Source of the DNA: Pseudomonas sp. Q11 | Lineage (GTDB): Bacteria; Pseudomonadota; Gammaproteobacteria; Pseudomonadales; Pseudomonadaceae | Assembly: GCF_024494355.1 (NCBI RefSeq) | Contig: NZ_JAKNQY010000026.1 | Location: 1-64,000, forward strand | Reading direction: 5' to 3' | DNA length: 64,000 bases | In this document: positions 43,608 through 52,471 of the stretch, one piece after another | Layout: every line of letters begins with the position of its first letter | How positions within the stretch are numbered: the stretch's first letter is position 1 | The notes under the pieces: model-generated | Databases searched by the model: none | The model's input: the letters and a program-made list of their open reading frames with translations, nothing else | Told to the model about the DNA's origin: nothing | Program-made: the position numbers and the translations under genes

Positions 43608-45509
43608 CTACATCTCCACCTGAGTCCCCAGCTCAATCACCCGGTTCAGCGGCAGATTGAAAAAACGCAAATTGCCGTTGGCGTTTTTCAGCATGAAGGC
43701 GAATAACCCTTCGCGCCAACGGGCCATGCCTTCGAGCTTGGACGCGATGACCGTCTCGCGACTGAGGAAGTAGGTGGTGCGCATCGGGCTGAAGTCCAGC
43801 TCATCCAGATGACACAGCCTGAGCGCCTGCGGCACGTCCGGTTCGTCGGTAAAACCAAAGTGCAGGATCACCCGAAAGAAACCTTCGCCGTAGGCGTCCA
43901 CCTCGAAGCGCCGTTGCGACGGCACCCGGGGGATGTCTTCGTACACCACCGTCAGCAGCACCACTTGCTCGTGCAGCACCTGGTTGTGCAGCAGGTTGTG
44001 GAGCAGCGCATGAGGCACGGCATCCGGGCGGGCGGTGAGGAAAACCGCCGTGCCCTTGACCCGATGAGGAGGTTCGACGCGGATGCTGCTGATAAATACC
44101 GGCAACGGCAGAGCGCCTTCATCCAACCGATCCACCAGCAGTTCCTTCCCGCGCTTCCACGTGGTCATCAGAATGAACAACACGATTCCCGCCAATACCG
44201 GAAATGCGCCGCCCTGTAGGATTTTCGGGACATTGGCGGCAAAGAACAGGCCGTCCACCAATAGAAAACCGACCAGCAACGGCACCGTCAGCAGGGGCGG
44301 CCATTTCCACAACAACAACGCCACCGCCGACACCAGGATGCTGGTGATCAGCATAGTGCCGGTCACTGCCACGCCATAGGCTGAGGCCAACGCGCCGGAC
44401 GACTCGAAGCCAAGCACCAGCAGGATCACGCCAACCATCAACGCCCAGTTCACCGCGCCGATGTAGATCTGCCCTTGTTCGGCGCTGGAGGTGTGCTGGA
44501 TGTACATGCGCGGGATATAACCGAGCTGGATGGCTTGGCGTGTGAGGGAAAACGCACCGGAAATCACCGCTTGGGAAGCGATCACCGTGGCGAGGGTCGA
44601 GAGCACCACCAGCGGCACCAGCGCCCAGGCTGGGGCCAGCAAATAAAACGGGTTGCGAGCGGCCTCCGGGTTCTCCAACAACAAGGCGCCCTGACCGAAA
44701 TAGTTGAGCACCAGCCCTGGCAACACCAGGGCGAACCAGGCCCGGGCAATCGGTTTGCGGCCGAAATGCCCCATGTCCGCATACAAGGCTTCGGCACCGG
44801 TCAAGGCCAGGACCACGGCCCCCAGGATCGCAACGCCAACACCCGGATGCACCATGAAAAAGCGCACGCCCCAGGCCGGGTTCAACGCCTGGAGCACCTG
44901 CGGATGCTGGACGATGCCATGAATGCCCAGACCGCCAAGGACCACGAACCACAGCACCATGACCGGCCCGAACAATTTACCGATCCGGTCGGTACCGTGT
45001 TTCTGGATCAGAAAAAGTGCCACCAGAATCACCAACGCCATCGGCACAACCCAGTGATCCAGGCCATCAAAGGCCACCTCCAGGCCCTCCACGGCCGATA
45101 ACACGGAAATGGCCGGGGTGATCATGCTGTCACCGTAAAACAACGAGGCGCCGATCAACCCGAGGATCACCAGCACTGAGCGCAACCGGGGATAAGGGGA
45201 AGACGCCCGCCGGGCCAGCGCCGTCAGCGACATGATGCCGCCTTCGCCCTGATTGTCGGCGCGCAGGATAAACAGTACGTACTTGATCGAGACGACCCAG
45301 ACCAGCGACCAGAAGATCAGCGCCAGAATCCCGAACACTCCGTCATGGTTGACCTGCACACCGTATTGACCGGAGAACACTTCCTTGATGGTGTACAAGG
45401 GGCTGGTGCCGATATCGCCATAGACTACCCCTGCGGCGGCCACCAACATCCCCACGGGTCTGGCCGCTGCACGCCCGGCACCCGACACCTGACTCTCTGC
45501 CTGCTCCAT
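43608..45509 (-). CDS. kup: Potassium transporter Kup
   Basis: This 633-residue K+ uptake protein has 12 membrane helices and a C-terminal cytoplasmic domain. Diagnostic are AAGVVYGDIGTSPLYTIKEV near the start, LRADNQGEGGIMSLTALA and ALTGAEALYADMGHFG. The ATG at 45509 has GGGAG 9 bases upstream; the frame extends to 45887 but without coding character. It is divergent from rimO. Kup/Trk-type potassium uptake uses proton symport. Confidence 0.95.
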   Translation of the reverse strand: MEQAESQVSGAGRAAARPVGMLVAAAGVVYGDIGTSPLYTIKEVFSGQYGVQVNHDGVFGILALIFWSLVWVVSIKYVLFILRADNQGEGGIMSLTALARRASSPYPRLRSVLVILGLIGASLFYGDSMITPAISVLSAVEGLEVAFDGLDHWVVPMALVILVALFLIQKHGTDRIGKLFGPVMVLWFVVLGGLGIHGIVQHPQVLQALNPAWGVRFFMVHPGVGVAILGAVVLALTGAEALYADMGHFGRKPIARAWFALVLPGLVLNYFGQGALLLENPEAARNPFYLLAPAWALVPLVVLSTLATVIASQAVISGAFSLTRQAIQLGYIPRMYIQHTSSAEQGQIYIGAVNWALMVGVILLVLGFESSGALASAYGVAVTGTMLITSILVSAVALLLWKWPPLLTVPLLVGFLLVDGLFFAANVPKILQGGAFPVLAGIVLFILMTTWKRGKELLVDRLDEGALPLPVFISSIRVEPPHRVKGTAVFLTARPDAVPHALLHNLLHNQVLHEQVVLLTVVYEDIPRVPSQRRFEVDAYGEGFFRVILHFGFTDEPDVPQALRLCHLDELDFSPMRTTYFLSRETVIASKLEGMARWREGLFAFMLKNANGNLRFFNLPLNRVIELGTQVEM

Positions 45510-45783
45510 CCAACACTCCCACTGCCTGATCCGCGTTGCTGGAAAGAAGCACTCTGATTGACCTTGCACCCGCGCCGCTTTACTTCTTGTTACAGACGAA
45601 CGATTGACTGTAGAGACTAAGTTGCGCTTGACGGCGCGAAGCATAGCGCAGCACTCGTCGTTTTTCCCCGTATAAAGCTGGTCAAGCGCTTCGAGCACCG
45701 CTAGAATTGCGCACTTTTTGATCAGAGGCGCGTCAAGCGTCCTGTCTCCACAAGAGACGATCTCCCCTACACCGAGGTTAGAC

Positions 45784-47124
45784 ATGTCCACCACTACCGC
45801 GCCGGCCAACCCCAAGGTTGGCTTCGTATCCCTGGGTTGCCCGAAGGCTCTGGTCGACTCCGAGCGCATCCTGACCCAACTGCGCATGGAAGGTTATGAC
45901 GTCGTATCCACGTACCAGGACGCCGACGTGGTAGTGGTCAACACCTGCGGCTTCATCGATTCGGCCAAGGCCGAATCCCTGGAAGTGATCGGCGAAGCCA
46001 TCAAGGAAAACGGCAAGGTCATCGTCACCGGCTGCATGGGTGTGGAAGAAGGCAATATCCGCAACGTGCACCCCAGCGTGCTGGCCGTGACCGGCCCGCA
46101 GCAATACGAGCAGGTGGTCAATGCCGTGCACGACGTAGTGCCGCCCCGCCAGGACCACAACCCGCTGATCGACCTGGTGCCGCCGCAAGGCATCAAGCTG
46201 ACCCCGCGCCACTACGCTTACCTGAAGATTTCCGAAGGCTGCAACCACAGTTGCAGCTTCTGCATCATCCCCTCGATGCGCGGCAAACTGGTGAGCCGCC
46301 CGGTGGGTGATGTGCTCGACGAGGCCCAACGCCTGGTCAAGGCCGGCGTCAAGGAGCTGCTGGTGATCTCTCAGGACACCAGCGCCTACGGCGTCGACGT
46401 GAAATACCGCACCGGTTTCTGGAACGGCGCGCCGGTGAAAACCCGCATGACCGAACTGTGCGAAGCCCTCAGCACCCTCGGCGTGTGGGTCCGTCTGCAT
46501 TACGTTTACCCGTATCCGCATGTCGACGAACTGATCCCGCTGATGGCCGCCGGCAAGATCCTCCCGTACCTGGACATCCCGTTCCAGCACGCCAGCCCGA
46601 AAGTCCTCAAGGCCATGAAGCGCCCGGCTTTCGAAGACAAGACCCTGGCCCGCATCAAGAACTGGCGCCAGATCTGCCCGGACCTGATCATCCGTTCGAC
46701 CTTTATCGTCGGCTTCCCTGGCGAAACCGAGGAAGACTTCCAGTACCTGCTGGATTGGCTGACCGAAGCCCAACTCGACCGCGTCGGTTGCTTCCAGTAT
46801 TCGCCCGTCGAAGGCGCACCGGCCAATGACCTGGACCTGGACATCGTACCGGACGACGTCAAGCAGGACCGTTGGGAGCGTTTCATGGCGCACCAGCAGG
46901 CCATCAGCTCGGCGCGCCTGCAAATGCGCATCGGCCGTGAAATCGAAGTGCTGGTGGATGAAGTGGATGAACAAGGCGCCGTGGGCCGCTGCTTCTTCGA
47001 CGCCCCGGAAATCGATGGCAACGTATTCATCGACAACGGCAGCAACCTCAAGCCGGGCGACAAGGTCTGGTGCAAGGTGACCGACGCCGACGAGTACGAT
47101 CTGTGGGCTGAACAGATCGGTTGA
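45784..47124 (+). CDS. rimO: Ribosomal protein S12 methylthiotransferase RimO
   Basis: This 446-residue radical-SAM enzyme adds a methylthio group to Asp89 of ribosomal protein S12. It has the N-terminal UPF0004 domain with three cluster Cys (SLGCPKALVDSE; VVNTCGFIDSAK; TGCMGVEEG), the radical-SAM motif CNHSCSFC and a C-terminal TRAM domain (GREIEVLVDEVDEQGAVGRC). The ATG at 45784 matches the normal length. Confidence 0.96.
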   Translation: MSTTTAPANPKVGFVSLGCPKALVDSERILTQLRMEGYDVVSTYQDADVVVVNTCGFIDSAKAESLEVIGEAIKENGKVIVTGCMGVEEGNIRNVHPSVLAVTGPQQYEQVVNAVHDVVPPRQDHNPLIDLVPPQGIKLTPRHYAYLKISEGCNHSCSFCIIPSMRGKLVSRPVGDVLDEAQRLVKAGVKELLVISQDTSAYGVDVKYRTGFWNGAPVKTRMTELCEALSTLGVWVRLHYVYPYPHVDELIPLMAAGKILPYLDIPFQHASPKVLKAMKRPAFEDKTLARIKNWRQICPDLIIRSTFIVGFPGETEEDFQYLLDWLTEAQLDRVGCFQYSPVEGAPANDLDLDIVPDDVKQDRWERFMAHQQAISSARLQMRIGREIEVLVDEVDEQGAVGRCFFDAPEIDGNVFIDNGSNLKPGDKVWCKVTDADEYDLWAEQIG

Positions 47125-47146
47125 TCCACACAAAGCGGGGCCGCTG

Positions 47147-47306
47147 TTGTGGCGAGGGAGCTTGCTCCCGCTGGGCCTGTAGGAGCTGACGAGCGAAGCG
47201 AGGCTGCGATCTTTCCCCTCCTACTTGAATCTCAAGCGAAAGATCAAAAGATCGCAGCCTTCGGCAGCTCCTACAGTGCACCCCAGCAGGAGCAAGCTCG
47301 CCACAG
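47147..47306. repeat. Composite repeat: one family nested in another
   Basis: Outer arms are the GAGGGAGCTTGCTCCC family (TTGTGGCGAGGGAGCTTGCT at 47147 and CCCCAGCAGGAGCAAGCTCG at 47281-47300). Between them sits a complete CTGTAGGAGCTG...AGGCTGCGATCTTT / AAGATCGCAGCCTTCGGCAG...CTCCTACAG element (47176-47276). The normal 50-60-base centre of the outer element is replaced by the inner one. Confidence 0.85.
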
Positions 47307-47350
47307 GTTGTTTTTCAGCCACTCACCTATCAGCCCCCAAAAAAATCATG

Positions 47351-47386
47351 AAGCCCCGCTCTTGCGACAAGATACGGGGCTTTTTT
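47351..47386 (+). terminator. Terminator between rimO and the GNAT gene
   Basis: AAGCCCCG and CGGGGCTT flank a loop that itself contains CTTG/CAAG, followed by six T. Confidence 0.8.
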
Positions 47387-47438
47387 ACGGCTATCGTATG
47401 GAGAAACCCAAGACATCCAGCACAAGGAACAGGCGGAC

Positions 47439-47912
47439 ATGCGCCAGCATTCGGTCATCCACACACCGAAACCGAGCGATTACCAGGAACTGACCCGGGT
47501 CTGGGAGGCCTCGGTACGCGCCACCCACGACTTTCTGCCGGACAGCTACATCGAACTGTTGAAGAACCTGGTGCTCACCCGTTACCTGGACGCGGTCATG
47601 CTCATCTGCACCCGGGACGCTCGCCAGCGTATTACCGGTTTCGCCGGTGTCGCGGCCGGCAAGATCGAGATGCTTTTCATCGACCCGCAACACCGTGGCC
47701 AGGGCCTGGGCAAACAGCTATTGCGCTATGCCATGGAGCACATGAACGCCGATCAACTGGATGTCAATGAACAGAACCCGCAAGCCTTGGGCTTTTACCT
47801 CAAGCAAGGCTTCGAAGTGGTCGGGCGTTCAGCAAAAGATGGCATGAACCAGCCCTACCCACTGCTGCACATGCGCTACAAGCAGCCTGACCTGAAGGCC
47901 GGACGCGGCTAA
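47439..47912 (+). CDS. GNAT-family N-acetyltransferase (YjaB-like)
   Basis: This protein of 157 residues has VWEASVRATHDFLPDSYIE at the front, the acetyl-CoA loop FIDPQHRGQGLGKQLLRYAM (R/Q-x-x-G-x-G/A) and the C-terminal VNEQNPQALGFYLKQGFEVV plus PYPLLHM, which match the E. coli YjaB subgroup. The acceptor is unknown. It is monocistronic in the forward direction, following a terminator. Confidence 0.88.
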   Translation: MRQHSVIHTPKPSDYQELTRVWEASVRATHDFLPDSYIELLKNLVLTRYLDAVMLICTRDARQRITGFAGVAAGKIEMLFIDPQHRGQGLGKQLLRYAMEHMNADQLDVNEQNPQALGFYLKQGFEVVGRSAKDGMNQPYPLLHMRYKQPDLKAGRG

Positions 47913-47995
47913 AAGCTGCATGAGGCAAATGGACCCGCGATTAACCGGTCCCAGGCAGGTACAATGCCCACCCTCTTTTTGTTACGGCCCCCGTC

Positions 47996-48706
47996 ATGAC
48001 TGACCCGACTCGTCTCTCCAAACGCCTCATCGAACTCGTCGGCTGTTCCCGTCGGGAGGCTGAGTTGTTCATCGAGGGCGGCTGGGTCACCGTGGATGGC
48101 GAAGTGATCGACGAGCCGCAGTTCAAGGTCACCACCCAGAAAGTCGAACTCGACCCCGAAGCCAAGGCCACCGCGCCAGAGCCGGTGACCCTCCTGTTGA
48201 ACGCCCCGGCGGGCATGGATGCAGACACAGCGATGGCCTCCCTTGGACCACAGACCCTGAGCGAAGAACACCGTTTCGGCAAGCGCCCCCTCAAGGGCCA
48301 TTTTCTGCGCTTGACCGCCAGCGCCGACCTGCAGGCCACCGCCAGTGGGTTGCTGGTGTTCACCCAGGACTGGAAGATCCTGCGCAAGCTCACCGCCGAC
48401 GCCGCCAAGATCGAGCAAGAATACGTGGTGGAAGTCGAAGGTGAGATGGTCGCCCATGGCCTCAATCGCCTGAACCATGGCCTGACCTATAAAGGCAAGG
48501 AGTTGCCGGCGGTCAAGGCCAGTTGGCAGAACGAGAACCGCTTGCGCTTTGCCATGAAAAACCCGCAACCGGGGGTGATCGCGCTGTTTTGCCAGGCGGT
48601 CGGCCTCAAGGTGGTGGCCATTCGTCGCATCCGCATTGGCGGCGTGTCCATCGGTAAGGTGCCGCCGGGCCAGTGGCGTTACCTGTCCACCAAAGAGAAG
48701 TTCTAG
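47996..48706 (+). CDS. Pseudouridine synthase-like RNA-binding protein, catalytic Asp absent
   Basis: This 236-residue protein has an N-terminal S4 RNA-binding domain (RLSKRLIELVGCSRREAELF) followed by a RsuA/RluF-type core (KIEQEYVVEVEGEM; LGLTY-like loop; IRRIRIGGVSIGKVPPGQWR). The family motif GRLDxxTxGLL is replaced by SADLQATASGLLVFTQD, which puts Gln113 where the catalytic Asp belongs, and NKPxG is NAPAG. It is therefore probably an inactive or altered homologue that binds RNA. Annotation as an active synthase would be doubtful. Confidence 0.8.
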   Translation: MTDPTRLSKRLIELVGCSRREAELFIEGGWVTVDGEVIDEPQFKVTTQKVELDPEAKATAPEPVTLLLNAPAGMDADTAMASLGPQTLSEEHRFGKRPLKGHFLRLTASADLQATASGLLVFTQDWKILRKLTADAAKIEQEYVVEVEGEMVAHGLNRLNHGLTYKGKELPAVKASWQNENRLRFAMKNPQPGVIALFCQAVGLKVVAIRRIRIGGVSIGKVPPGQWRYLSTKEKF

Positions 48707-48768
48707 TTTCTTTTTCCGGCGCCGCACTGAGCTGGGGCGCCCACTGCCGATTGATCAGGATTGCACAC

Positions 48769-49230
48769 ATGGTTCACAACGACGTACTTCGCAGCGTGCG
48801 CTACATGCTCGACATCAGCGACAAGAAAGTCATCGAGATCATCAAGCTGGGCGGCCTGGAAGTGCCCATGGCGGATCTGGTGGGTTACCTCAAGAAAGAC
48901 GAGGAAGAAGGCTTCGTGTTCTGCCCTGACGAAGTCATGGCGCATTTTCTCGACGGCCTGGTGATCTTCAAGCGCGGCAAGGACGAAAGTCGTCCGCCGC
49001 AGCCAATCGAAGTACCGGTCACCAACAACATCATCCTCAAGAAACTGCGGGTGGCCTTCGAACTGAAGGAAGACGACATGCACGCCATTCTCAAGGCGGC
49101 GGAGTTCCCGGTGTCCAAGCCGGAACTGAGCGCATTGTTTCGCAAGTTCGGCCACACCAACTACCGCCCGTGCGGCGACCAGTTGCTGCGCAACTTCCTC
49201 AAGGGACTGACGCTGCGCGTCAGAGCTTAA
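48769..49230 (+). CDS. DUF1456 (YehS-like) protein
   Basis: This 153-residue protein consists of two repeats of the DUF1456 fold: DVLRSVRYMLDISDKKVIEI and IILKKLRVAFELKEDDMHAI, each followed by a basic region ending in the pattern FL.GL (HFLDGLVIFKRG; NFLKGLTLRVR). It is homologous to E. coli YehS, of unknown function. The ATG is at 48769; the frame extends upstream without signal. Confidence 0.85.
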   Translation: MVHNDVLRSVRYMLDISDKKVIEIIKLGGLEVPMADLVGYLKKDEEEGFVFCPDEVMAHFLDGLVIFKRGKDESRPPQPIEVPVTNNIILKKLRVAFELKEDDMHAILKAAEFPVSKPELSALFRKFGHTNYRPCGDQLLRNFLKGLTLRVRA

Positions 49231-49240
49231 ACAACGGCTA

Positions 49241-49297
49241 AAAGCTTCAAGCGACAAGTTCAAAACTTACAGCTTGCAGCTTGCAACTTGAAGCGCT
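49241..49297. repeat. CTTGAAGC/GCTTGCAGC short repeat
   Basis: AGCTTCAAGCGACAAGTTC at the left is answered by GCAACTTGAAGCGCTTG at the right, with ACAGCTTGCAGCTTGC between. It covers the region just ahead of the trmO ATG. A related element is at 29731-29787. Confidence 0.6.
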
Positions 49298-49301
49298 TGA
49301 A

Positions 49302-50000
49302 ATGGCCTACAACGTCTCCCCCATCGGCTACGTCCGCTCCTGCTTCAAGGAGAAGTTCGCCATTCCCCGCCAACCGCAACTGGCCCCGGCCGCGCGCGGT
49401 GTGCTGGAGTTGGTGGCGCCATTTGATCAAGGCGATGCCGTGCAGGGCCTGGAGCAGGTCAGCCATGTCTGGCTGCTGTTCCTGTTCCACCAGGCCCTGG
49501 AAAACAAGCCACGACTGAAGGTGCGCCCGCCGCGTCTGGGCGGCAACAAGTCCATGGGCGTATTCGCCACCCGCGCCACCCATCGCCCCAATGGCATCGG
49601 CCAATCGGTGGTGAAGCTGGAACGGGTCGAAGCCGGTCGACTGTGGCTATCGGGCATCGACCTGCTGGACGGCACCCCGGTGCTGGATATCAAACCCTAC
49701 GTGCCCTACGCAGACATCATCGGCTCGGCGCACAACAACATCGCCAGCGCAGCGCCTGAGCTGATTGCGGTGCGATGGGCCAGCTCTGCCCTGCATCAGG
49801 CCCGCGACCACGCCAAGCGCCTGGAAGAACCCCTGGTAGAGCTGATTGAACAGTGCCTGGCCCAAGACCCACGTCCGGCATACCAGATTCCTACGCCAGA
49901 GCGGGAATATGGCGCGCAGTTCTGGGATCTGGACGTGCGTTGGCATTATCCGCAGACGGGGGTGATCAAGGTGCTGGAAGTTATACCCGCAGCGGGATAA
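49302..50000 (+). CDS. trmO: tRNA N6-methyltransferase TrmO (TsaA family)
   Basis: This 232-residue protein has the TsaA/UPF0066 beta barrel: IGYVRSCFKEKFAIPRQPQL, then LEQVSHVWLLFLFHQ, RPPRLGGNKSMGVFATRATH and RPNGIGQSVVKLERVE. TrmO methylates t6A37 of tRNA-Thr using SAM. The ATG at 49302 has a weak ribosome site, sitting at the end of a repeat; an in-frame TTG at 49281 is less likely. A terminator follows. Confidence 0.92.
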   Translation: MAYNVSPIGYVRSCFKEKFAIPRQPQLAPAARGVLELVAPFDQGDAVQGLEQVSHVWLLFLFHQALENKPRLKVRPPRLGGNKSMGVFATRATHRPNGIGQSVVKLERVEAGRLWLSGIDLLDGTPVLDIKPYVPYADIIGSAHNNIASAAPELIAVRWASSALHQARDHAKRLEEPLVELIEQCLAQDPRPAYQIPTPEREYGAQFWDLDVRWHYPQTGVIKVLEVIPAAG

Positions 50001-50012
50001 GCGCCGGAAACG

Positions 50013-50052
50013 CAAAAGCCCGCGCTGCCCTTACAGGCGGCGCGGGCTTTTT
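50013..50052 (+). terminator. Terminator of trmO
   Basis: AAAAGCCCGCGC(TGCC) and GGCGCGGGCTTTTT pair around a short loop; it may act in both directions. Confidence 0.85.
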
Positions 50053-50080
50053 CATGGTTACTGCAGACCGGGTTGCTGCT

Positions 50081-50173
50081 ATCGCGAGCAGGCTCGCTCC
50101 CACATTTGAACTGCAGTGGACACAAGATTTGTGTTTACACATATTCCATTGTGGGAGCGAGCCTGCTCGCGAT
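50081..50173. repeat. REP pair in opposite order
   Basis: ATCGCGAGCAGGCTCGCTCC is at 50081 and GTGGGAGCGAGCCTGCTCGC at 50151. The two copies point away from each other, the reverse of the arrangement at 7078, 31338 and 43437. Confidence 0.9.
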
Positions 50174-50205
50174 GACGATCGATCAACCACCGCGTAAATC
50201 GAGGC

Positions 50206-50985
50206 TTACTTCTCTACAAACGCCCGCTCGATCAGGTAATCACCCGGCTCACGCATGCGCGGCGAAACGGTCAGGCCGAAGCTGTTGAGCACTTCGCTGG
50301 TCTCGTCGAGCATGCTTGGGCTGCCGCACAGCATGGCGCGGTCGTCCTGCGGGTTGATCGGCGGCAGGCCGATGTCGCGGAACAGCTTGCCGCTACGCAT
50401 CAGGTCGGTCAGGCGGCCTTCGTTCTCGAACGGCTCGCGGGTCACGGTCGGGTAGTAGATCAGCTTGTCCCGCAACGCTTCGCCGAAGAATTCGTTCTGC
50501 GGCAGGTGTTCGGTGATGAACTCGCGGTAGGCAACCTCATTGACGTAACGTACGCCGTGGCACAGGATCACTTTTTCGAAACGCTCGTAGGTTTCCGGAT
50601 CCTGGATCACGCTCATGAACGGCGCCAGGCCGGTGCCGGTGCTGAGCAGGTACAAATGCTTGCCAGGCTTGAGATCGTCCAGCACCAGGGTGCCGGTGGG
50701 CTTCTTGCTGATGATGATCTCGTCGCCTTCCTTCAGATGCTGCAACTGGGAAGTCAACGGGCCGTCAGGCACCTTGATGCTGAAAAATTCGAGATGCTCT
50801 TCCCAGTTCGGACTGGCGATCGAGTAAGCGCGCATAAGCGGGCGGCCGTTGGGCTGTTGCAGGCCGATCATCACGAACTGACCGTTCTCGAAGCGCAGGC
50901 CCGGATCACGGGTGCACTTGAAGCTGAACAGAGTGTCGTTCCAGTGATGAACACTGAGGACACGCTCGTGGTTCATGTTGCTCAT
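50206..50985 (-). CDS. fpr: Ferredoxin-NADP+ reductase
   Basis: This 259-residue FAD enzyme has the FAD motif RAYSIASPNWEE (RxYS), the NADP motif STGTGLAPFMSVIQD and the C-terminal RAMLCGSPSML...GDYLIERAFVEK, as in the subclass-I bacterial FPR with the VEK end. It passes electrons between NADPH and ferredoxin or flavodoxin. It is divergent from the LysR gene at 51107, an arrangement known in Pseudomonas as fpr-finR. Confidence 0.95.
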   Translation of the reverse strand: MSNMNHERVLSVHHWNDTLFSFKCTRDPGLRFENGQFVMIGLQQPNGRPLMRAYSIASPNWEEHLEFFSIKVPDGPLTSQLQHLKEGDEIIISKKPTGTLVLDDLKPGKHLYLLSTGTGLAPFMSVIQDPETYERFEKVILCHGVRYVNEVAYREFITEHLPQNEFFGEALRDKLIYYPTVTREPFENEGRLTDLMRSGKLFRDIGLPPINPQDDRAMLCGSPSMLDETSEVLNSFGLTVSPRMREPGDYLIERAFVEK

Positions 50986-51090
50986 GTACGGGGACTCCTG
51001 GGAATGATGCCTGCGTCGTTAATTTGCGCAATTGCATCGCATTCTAATGGCGGCGACAATATCTGTTAAATGAATTATTAAGATAAGGGT

Positions 51091-51107
51091 TATCGGTTAT
51101 ATCGATA
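51091..51107. promoter_or_regulatory. Possible LysR-type regulator site
   Basis: TATCG-N7-CGATA is an interrupted palindrome at the start of finR, in the 121-base region shared with fpr. It suits self-binding by FinR but this is only a pattern match. Confidence 0.35.
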
Positions 51108-52033
51108 TGCGATTTACTCTCCGTCAACTTCAAGTCTTCGTCGCCGTTGCCCAGCAAGAGAGCGTGTCCCGTGCTGCGGGCCTGCTCAACCTCTCGCAGT
51201 CGGCGGCCAGCACCTCCATCACCGAACTGGAGCGCCAATCCAGCTGCCAATTATTCGACCGCGCCGGCAAACGCCTGAGTCTCAACGCCTTGGGCAAACA
51301 ACTGCTGCCCCAGGCGGTGGCGCTGCTGGACCAGTCCAAGGAGATCGAAGACCTGCTCAACGGCAAGTCCGGTTTCGGCTCACTGGCAGTCGGCGCGACC
51401 CTGACCATCGGCAATTATCTGGCGACCTTGCTGATCGGCAGCTTCATGCAGCGCCATCCCGAAAGCCAGGTGAAGCTGCACGTGCAAAACACTGCCAATA
51501 TCGTGCACCAGGTTGCCCACTATGAAATTGATCTGGGTCTAATCGAAGGCGACTGCAGCCATCCGGACATCGAGGTCCAGAGCTGGGTCGAGGATGAACT
51601 GGTGGTGTTTTGCGCCCCTCAACATCCGTTGGCCAAACGCGGCCAAGCGACCATGGAGGAGCTGACGCATGAAGCGTGGATTCTGCGAGAGCAAGGTTCC
51701 GGCACCCGCCTGACCTTCGACCAGGCCATGCGTCACCATCGCAGTGCGCTGAACGTGCGTCTGGAACTGGAACACACCGAAGCCATCAAGCGAGCCGTGG
51801 AGTCGGGCCTGGGGATTGGCTGCATCTCACGCCTGGCCCTGCGTGACGCCTTCCGGCGCGGCAGCCTCGTAGCAGTGGAAACCCCGGACATGGACCTGGC
51901 CCGGCAGTTTTATTTCATCTGGCATAAACAGAAATACCAGACCTCGGCCATGCGCGAATTCCTCGAGCTGTGCCGGGCATTCACCGCGGGTGTGCAGCGC
52001 AGCGACGAAATCGTGCTGCCGGCCATCGCCTGA
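51107..52033 (+). CDS. finR: LysR-family regulator FinR
   Basis: This 308-residue regulator has an N-terminal winged helix (LRQLQVFVAVAQQESVSRAA, SQSAASTSITELE) and a C-terminal effector domain (residues ~90-300). In P. putida/P. aeruginosa FinR controls the adjacent fpr gene in response to superoxide and iron or sulfite stress (recalled). Its ATG lies within the palindrome described above, and no good Shine-Dalgarno sequence is within 12 bases. Effector identity is not visible. Confidence 0.9.
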   Translation: MRFTLRQLQVFVAVAQQESVSRAAGLLNLSQSAASTSITELERQSSCQLFDRAGKRLSLNALGKQLLPQAVALLDQSKEIEDLLNGKSGFGSLAVGATLTIGNYLATLLIGSFMQRHPESQVKLHVQNTANIVHQVAHYEIDLGLIEGDCSHPDIEVQSWVEDELVVFCAPQHPLAKRGQATMEELTHEAWILREQGSGTRLTFDQAMRHHRSALNVRLELEHTEAIKRAVESGLGIGCISRLALRDAFRRGSLVAVETPDMDLARQFYFIWHKQKYQTSAMREFLELCRAFTAGVQRSDEIVLPAIA

Positions 52034-52038
52034 AGACA

Positions 52039-52401
52039 CTAGAACAGCACCAGGCCCCACACCAACGCAATCATTGTCAAAGCAACAAACTGAGCGGCAC
52101 TGCCCATGTCCTTGGCATTTTTCGACAACGGGTGCTGCTCCAGGGAAATGCGGTCGATGGCCGCCTCCACCGCCGAGTTGAGCAACTCCACGATCAACGC
52201 CAGCAGGCAGACAGCAATCAGCAGCGCCTGCTCGACACGACTGACATTCAAGAAGAACGACAACGGAATCAGGATGACGTTGAGCAAGACCAACTGACGA
52301 AACGCGGCCTCACCGACGAAAGCCGCGCGCAGGCCATCCAGAGAGTAGCCGGAGGCGTTGAGGATGCGTTTCAGGCCGGTTTGGCCTTTAAAAGGCGACA
52401 T
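52039..52401 (-). CDS. dgkA: Diacylglycerol kinase
   Basis: This 120-residue inner-membrane kinase has three helices; the family motif EAAFRQ and ELLNSAVEAAIDRIS carry the conserved Glu, Asn and Asp. It recycles diacylglycerol from osmoregulated glucan and lipopolysaccharide modification to phosphatidate. It follows erdR in the same direction (70-base gap) and converges with finR, leaving only 5 bases. Confidence 0.96.
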   Translation of the reverse strand: MSPFKGQTGLKRILNASGYSLDGLRAAFVGEAAFRQLVLLNVILIPLSFFLNVSRVEQALLIAVCLLALIVELLNSAVEAAIDRISLEQHPLSKNAKDMGSAAQFVALTMIALVWGLVLF

Positions 52402-52471
52402 AGAGTGGGCAACTGATCAAAAGAAGTGGAGAAGCTAATTCAAACCCGGTCAAAAAAGCGTGAACAAGACG

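Noticed and set aside
45778..47133. 451-codon minus-strand frame opposite rimO
   Set aside because: The antisense shadow of a recognised gene.
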